Positions 6,421-9,431 of a DNA stretch of 9,431 nt are shown here, piece after piece (position 1 is the first letter of the stretch; the number at the start of each line of letters is the position of its first letter). The notes under the pieces were generated by a model. The model saw only the letters and a program-made list of their open reading frames with translations, had not been told where the DNA came from and searched no databases. The translations under genes and the position numbers were made by a program. The DNA is taken from positions 1 through 9,431 of the forward strand of contig JAAYYM010000424.1 in the NCBI GenBank assembly GCA_012515365.1, written 5' to 3'. Origin of the DNA: Clostridia bacterium (GTDB lineage Bacteria > Bacillota_A > Clostridia > Lachnospirales > Lachnospiraceae).

Positions 6421-6992
6421 TTTGAATCGCTAACCTCTTCTGCAATCTTCTTTCTTGTCTGTTGGTCAACTGCTTCTTTTAATCTCATCATATATGGGGA
6501 AAAGGCAACCTGTTCTGTTCCATAGGTAAATTGCAGATCATATTCTAATGGCAGCCAGGTAGATAAATCTGCTTGATTATGTTGAATAACTGCTTCCATC
6601 TTATCAAGTGCTTTGTAGATTTGTGCCTCTTTCGTTTTCATTTCATTCATCTCATCCAAAAGTGCTGACCAGTGAGTTTTTTCCGGATCTGGAAATCCAT
6701 CAATCCATTTCTGATAAGCCCGTGTCTCCAGTTCTTCATCTTTTCTCGTTTTATCAAACGTCGGAATGTCGCCTGTAAAAGCTTCACCCAAATCATGAAT
6801 CAGACACATTTCTATCACTTTATTCATGTTGACCTCTGGGAATTCATCCTGAATCAACATCGCCATCAATGCCAGACACCAACTGTGCTCTGCCACACTT
6901 TCATGTCTTCCACTGGATGTATAGCTATGTCTTGTGTTACACTTTAGTTTTTCTGCTGTTGTGAGAATATGTAATAAATCGCTCGGCTGCAT
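6417..6992 (-). CDS. HD-domain hydrolase, YfbR/HDDC2-like (putative 5'-deoxynucleotidase)
   Basis: This is a 191-residue HD-superfamily metal-dependent phosphohydrolase. The ESVAEHSW motif gives H36, the LIHDLGEAFTGDIP motif gives H66-D67 and E70, and KALDKME gives D130 as the likely fourth ligand. This matches the YfbR/HDDC2 group, which dephosphorylates deoxynucleoside 5'-monophosphates; the exact substrate here is inference. I place the start at ATG 6992, because the GAGGTGG ribosome site ends five bases before it. A GTG at 7001 lies inside that ribosome site and is not credible. The ATG overlaps the TAA of the upstream GNAT gene by one base (TAATG), so translation is probably coupled. Its last codons (EEVSDSN, TGA stop) are duplicated at 5792-5814. 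Confidence 0.88.
   Translation of the reverse strand: MQPSDLLHILTTAEKLKCNTRHSYTSSGRHESVAEHSWCLALMAMLIQDEFPEVNMNKVIEMCLIHDLGEAFTGDIPTFDKTRKDEELETRAYQKWIDGFPDPEKTHWSALLDEMNEMKTKEAQIYKALDKMEAVIQHNQADLSTWLPLEYDLQFTYGTEQVAFSPYMMRLKEAVDQQTRKKIAEEVSDSN
6419..6441. repeat. 23-bp direct repeat, copy 2 (3' coding end of HD gene)
   Basis: Identical to 5792-5814. Here it is coding sequence for the last residues of the HD protein, EEVSDSN, plus the first base of the stop codon. Sequence identity ends abruptly on both sides. Confidence 0.9.
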
Positions 6993-7453
6993 TAATACCA
7001 CCTCATATATTGATATTTTTCCTCAATATCTTTAAATCCACATTTTTGATAAATAGAATACCCATCCTGTGTTGCTTTTAATTCAACATAATCCAGCTGC
7101 TGACCCTTTGAAAATTCCATTAAATCTTTCATTAGCTTTGATGCTATCCCTTTATGACGATAATCTGGTTTTGTATAAACATTTAAAATATCCCCGACTC
7201 TTCCATTCATAAAATTTAAGCTTGATGGTTTTTCAAATATCACAAGAAATGCCGTCGAAACGATTCTGTCTTCATCCAGTGCAACAAAAGGAAACAAATC
7301 TGTTCCCATATGCTTCGCAAAATAGATTGGCAGTAACTTCATCATTTTTTTTCTGTTTTCGTGACTAATCTGCCCCAAATCTTCTTCTATATATTCGAGT
7401 CTCATTTGAACCAGCTGTTCAATCATATTGTCATCTGCTAATTTGAATTCCAT
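6992..7453 (-). CDS. GNAT family N-acetyltransferase
   Basis: This 153-residue single-domain GNAT shows motif A as VYTKPDYRHKGIASKLM, with R99-x2-G102-x-A104 for acetyl-CoA pyrophosphate binding. The C-terminal motif YVELKATQDGYSIYQKCGFK (122-141) has the family's Y-x2-C/Y-G-F pattern. PFVALDEDRIVSTAFLVI is the preceding beta-hairpin. The substrate is unknown. The start is ATG 7453, eight bases after AAAGGAG; a GTG start farther upstream at 7486 would precede the ribosome site and is rejected. It is 44 bp downstream of the QueG-like gene and overlaps the HD gene, so it is an operon member. It shares the GNAT fold with 2806-3264 but is clearly a different protein. Confidence 0.9.
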   Translation of the reverse strand: MEFKLADDNMIEQLVQMRLEYIEEDLGQISHENRKKMMKLLPIYFAKHMGTDLFPFVALDEDRIVSTAFLVIFEKPSSLNFMNGRVGDILNVYTKPDYRHKGIASKLMKDLMEFSKGQQLDYVELKATQDGYSIYQKCGFKDIEEKYQYMRWY

Positions 7454-7497
7454 GATTTTAACTCCTTTAGGCACCGTGTTTATCACAAACCAGATAA

Positions 7498-8202
7498 CTA
7501 CTTACTTTCGTTTATCCGCTTTCCATATTTCATCGGGCAGACTGTTCTGCACCTATTGCATTCGACTGTTGAAAATCCTCTTTGTGTTTTCTTTGAATAG
7601 GTATTGATTCTGCATTTCTTTTGGTTTACATAACCATTTTCAATTGCGTGTGCCGGACAATTTTCTTCACACAAATGACAATTTTCAATACAAATCTGTT
7701 CACAAGGCTCGTCTGGCTCAAGCTCTTGATTATATAGAACTGCTCCAACAGTAAGCATATTTCCATATTGGGGATTTAGTAGCAGAGTGCTCTTTCCTAA
7801 CTGTCCCAAACCACATGCCACTGCTGCATGTTTCATGGAGATCAACCCCTTTGAAACCATGTTTTCAGCATCCCAATACTCTGACGGTCCATCACACGGA
7901 AGTGGTACTACGCACCCACCTAATTCTTCTTCAATCTGTTTTGCTGCCGTCAGCGCTATTTGATCGACCTGATTCACAAGTACGCTGCCATTGAAATGAC
8001 TATATAAAATCCTTGGATTGATTTCTACTAATCCTTTTGGCAGAGTGACACCAAACGCAATAACTGATTTGCATTCCTGATAGATATCTTTAGGTGAGAA
8101 TCCATCTGGTGACTGTTCAAAAGTATCAACTGACGCCACTCCACAAACATCTGCTCCAAGTTTTTTAAATATTTCTTTAATTATTTCTTTTGTATCCTTC
8201 AT
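7498..8202 (-). CDS. QueG-like protein with two [4Fe-4S] clusters (short form)
   Basis: This 234-residue protein resembles the core of epoxyqueuosine reductase QueG. HAAVACGLGQLGKSTLLLNP (125-144) corresponds to the QueG GLGWIGKNTLLI motif, and YGNMLTVGAVL (146-156) follows as in QueG. Nine cysteines lie in two ferredoxin-like groups: C171, C175-x2-C178-x3-C182-P, and C197 with C215-x2-C218-x3-C222-P, enough for two [4Fe-4S] clusters. It is much shorter than typical QueG (over 300 residues) and lacks the usual C-terminal extension, so a role in queuosine synthesis should not be assumed; a generic redox function is equally likely. ATG 8202 has GAGGG five bases upstream. It sits 20 bp after the GyrI-like gene in the same operon. 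Confidence 0.85.
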   Translation of the reverse strand: MKDTKEIIKEIFKKLGADVCGVASVDTFEQSPDGFSPKDIYQECKSVIAFGVTLPKGLVEINPRILYSHFNGSVLVNQVDQIALTAAKQIEEELGGCVVPLPCDGPSEYWDAENMVSKGLISMKHAAVACGLGQLGKSTLLLNPQYGNMLTVGAVLYNQELEPDEPCEQICIENCHLCEENCPAHAIENGYVNQKKCRINTYSKKTQRGFSTVECNRCRTVCPMKYGKRINESK

Positions 8203-8222
8203 ACTTTCCCTCTACTTTCTCT

Positions 8223-8855
8223 CTACTTCTTCTTAATCGGATGTCTGATAACGGTTTTCCACTTTATAGGGTCAACTTTTCTTGCATCTGACATATAAAT
8301 CTCATGATGTAAACGCTTTGCACTGAAATCATTTTCATATCCATTCTCTTGTAGAAATGTATCCATGATTGCAACGGATGCCGGCTCATCATCAAATGGA
8401 CCGATATGCATAATCTGAACACACAAGCCCTCTTCAATTATTAGATATTCAGCTGATGAACAATCCATTTTTTTCTTCTTCGATGCTGTATCAACTGCCC
8501 ATTTAAAATCGTCCTCTGTAATGAAATCTGGAATTCTGATAACTGAAATCCAATGGAAAGCAGATTTTTTCGAATAATCCACTCCATCAATATCATCCTG
8601 CCACCAAAAGCCTTCAAGTGGTGGAACAACATATTCGAAAAATCCTTTAATCTTATAATCAGTTTTATAACTCATTTTTAATGTATAAGCTATCGCATAC
8701 AAAACACCAACAGCTCGTTTATATTCCCCATCCTCATCGTTCGGGTTCCCCTGTCCACAAACTGCAATATAGTTTGCTTTAGGTACATTTACAATCTCCG
8801 GCTTACACTTAGGCATGTAATACTCCTTATACTCTTTCTTAAAATCAAAAGCCAT
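8223..8855 (-). CDS. GyrI-like small-molecule-binding domain protein
   Basis: This 210-residue protein matches stand-alone GyrI-like/SbmC-type proteins. Recognisable blocks are PKANYIAVCGQGNP (25-38), AVGVLYAIAYTLK (48-60), PPLEGFWW (78-85), EGLCVQIMHIGPFDDEP (142-158) and the C-terminal HHEIYMSDARK (183-193) with KTVIRHPIKK at the end. The family binds hydrophobic or cationic small molecules. Some members hydrolyse cyclopropane-containing DNA alkylators such as yatakemycin, and E. coli GyrI protects gyrase. Which applies here cannot be told from sequence. ATG 8855 has GGCGG eight bases upstream. It is the first gene of the leftward operon (GyrI-like, QueG-like, GNAT, HD). Just after its stop, a 10-11 bp sequence (AAGTAGAGRG) is tandemly duplicated and forms the next gene's ribosome site region. 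Confidence 0.88.
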   Translation of the reverse strand: MAFDFKKEYKEYYMPKCKPEIVNVPKANYIAVCGQGNPNDEDGEYKRAVGVLYAIAYTLKMSYKTDYKIKGFFEYVVPPLEGFWWQDDIDGVDYSKKSAFHWISVIRIPDFITEDDFKWAVDTASKKKKMDCSSAEYLIIEEGLCVQIMHIGPFDDEPASVAIMDTFLQENGYENDFSAKRLHHEIYMSDARKVDPIKWKTVIRHPIKKK

Positions 8856-8930
8856 ACTCTCTTCCGCCCTAAATTCATTAGTCTCTTCTCAAGTTTCCCA
8901 TCAATTTCTCATCATCATCACAACACTTGC

Positions 8931-8941
8931 TAAATTCACAC
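8931..8941. repeat. TAAATTCACAC 11-mer, extra copy
   Basis: This 11-mer recurs exactly at 8966-8976 (direct, 35 bp away) and inverted at 9018-9028. All three lie upstream of the GyrI-like gene, so they could be protein-binding sites for operon control or remnants of a short repeat element. Confidence 0.55.
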
Positions 8942-8965
8942 TCCATAGTCTCAAGACAGATTTTA

Positions 8966-9028
8966 TAAATTCACACAAAATAAGTAAGGAGTCAAAACGT
9001 CCTCGACGAACGTTTTTGTGTGAATTTA
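8966..9028. repeat. 63-bp inverted-repeat element (15-bp perfect arms)
   Basis: TAAATTCACACAAAA (8966-8980) is perfectly complementary to 9014-9028, with a 33-base loop. The loop contains a competing dyad, AAAACGT (8994-9000) and ACGTTTT (9010-9016), around a CGTC/GACG core. In the leftward direction it begins 58 bp after the stop of the right-edge gene and could serve as its terminator, though no clean T-tract follows. Alternatives are an operator region for the operon that starts at 8855, or a miniature element. I see no convincing promoter for that operon in 8856-9086. Confidence 0.6.
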
Positions 9029-9086
9029 CAAAATCGCTCAACACATGGAATCATTCAAAATCACTCTATAAATTCTACATCTAATC

Positions 9087-9431
9087 CTAGTATTTAAGTA
9101 CCGCAGCCGCCTTTTCTGCAAAATCAGCCAACTGTGGTGCATTCTGATCTGGCACAATTTCTATCAGTTTTTTATTGGAAGTATATTGATAATTACTCTC
9201 GACAATACCAAAATCCCATCCGGTTTCTTCCCATAATGCTTTCACTAATGTCTTTAGGCGAGCATCTTCATATAAAATCTTAATGGTAGAATTTACACCA
9301 AAGCTATACGGACTTTTGCCCTCCACGTAAAATTTGAAACGGTCACAAACATCTTCTTCTGCTGAAGAAAAAGCAATGATTGCTTCATAATAGCCTTCTT
9401 CTGTGATAAACGCCTGCTCATCCATATCATA
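9087..9431 (-). CDS. hypothetical protein, probably 5'-truncated by the window edge
   Basis: An open minus-strand frame ends in TAA at 9087-9089 and stays open to the right edge. An ATG at 9425 would give 112 residues, but the six bases beyond it (codons for Tyr-Asp) are also in frame and no ribosome site can be seen, so the true start may lie outside. I do not recognise the family. The visible part is soluble and acidic, with aromatic-rich stretches such as GYYEAIIAFSSAEEDVCDRF and WEETGWDFGIVESNYQYTS, no transmembrane segment, and a helical Ala/Lys-rich C-terminus (LADFAEKAAAVLKY). It is separated from the leftward operon by 231 bp containing an inverted repeat, so it is probably a separate transcription unit. 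Confidence 0.7.
   Translation of the reverse strand, partial: YDMDEQAFITEEGYYEAIIAFSSAEEDVCDRFKFYVEGKSPYSFGVNSTIKILYEDARLKTLVKALWEETGWDFGIVESNYQYTSNKKLIEIVPDQNAPQLADFAEKAAAVLKY

Noticed and set aside
5792..6441. Insertion sequence
   Set aside because: The insert has no transposase and no terminal inverted repeats, and 23 bp is long for a target duplication, so I report it as an unexplained repeat-flanked insert instead.
6993..7001. GTG at 7001 as the start of the HD gene
   Set aside because: It falls inside the GAGGTGG ribosome site; ATG 6992, overlapping the previous stop, is better placed.
7454..7486. GTG at 7486 as the start of the second GNAT gene
   Set aside because: A strong AAAGGAG lies between it and ATG 7453, and the GNAT fold begins at MEFKL.

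Overview
This looks like a piece of a low-GC Gram-positive chromosome, most likely a gut or rumen clostridium of the Lachnospiraceae type. That placement is inference. It rests on the AT-rich intergenic DNA, strong GGAGG-type ribosome sites, sigma-A-like promoters, a TTG-started secreted GH10 xylanase with CBM9-type modules, and a YHYH-type secreted protein. There is no rRNA, tRNA, CRISPR array or recognisable transposase.

Layout. (1) Positions 1-1811, minus strand: the N-terminal 603 residues of a large fusion protein that runs off the left edge. It has a degenerate TrmO-like module, a second TrmO-like module with the full signature, and then a UvrA-type ATPase that lacks the UvrB-binding insertion. 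It has its own short-leader promoter with a 21-bp perfect palindrome in a 19-bp spacer, the hallmark of a MerR-family promoter. (2) 1917-2690, minus: a glucose-1-phosphate cytidylyltransferase with its own promoter and no sugar-nucleotide partner genes in view. (3) 2806-3264, minus: a GNAT acetyltransferase, divergent from (4) 3457-5727, plus: a lipoprotein GH10 endo-xylanase with C-terminal CBM9-like modules. (5) A strong bidirectional terminator at 5768-5812 separates the xylanase from the convergent leftward genes.

(6) From 8855 leftward runs a compact minus-strand operon: a GyrI-like small-molecule-binding protein, a short QueG-like double [4Fe-4S] protein, a second GNAT, and an HD-domain (YfbR/HDDC2-like) nucleotidase whose ATG overlaps the preceding stop. 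(7) Between this operon and its apparent terminator lies a small separately promoted gene (5822-6355) for a secreted YHYH plus peptidoglycan-binding protein. It is bracketed by exact 23-bp direct repeats that reproduce the 3' coding end of the HD gene, so it looks like an insertion that preserved that gene's 3' end. (8) A 231-bp repeat- and hairpin-containing gap (8856-9086) follows, and then an unidentified partial gene at the right edge.

The genes form no single pathway. The most unusual parts are the TrmO-TrmO-UvrA fusion under a MerR-type promoter, and the 627-bp gene insert. A loose genotoxin or antibiotic-protection theme (UvrA-like ATPase, GyrI-like protein, GNATs, MerR-type control) is possible but is inference.
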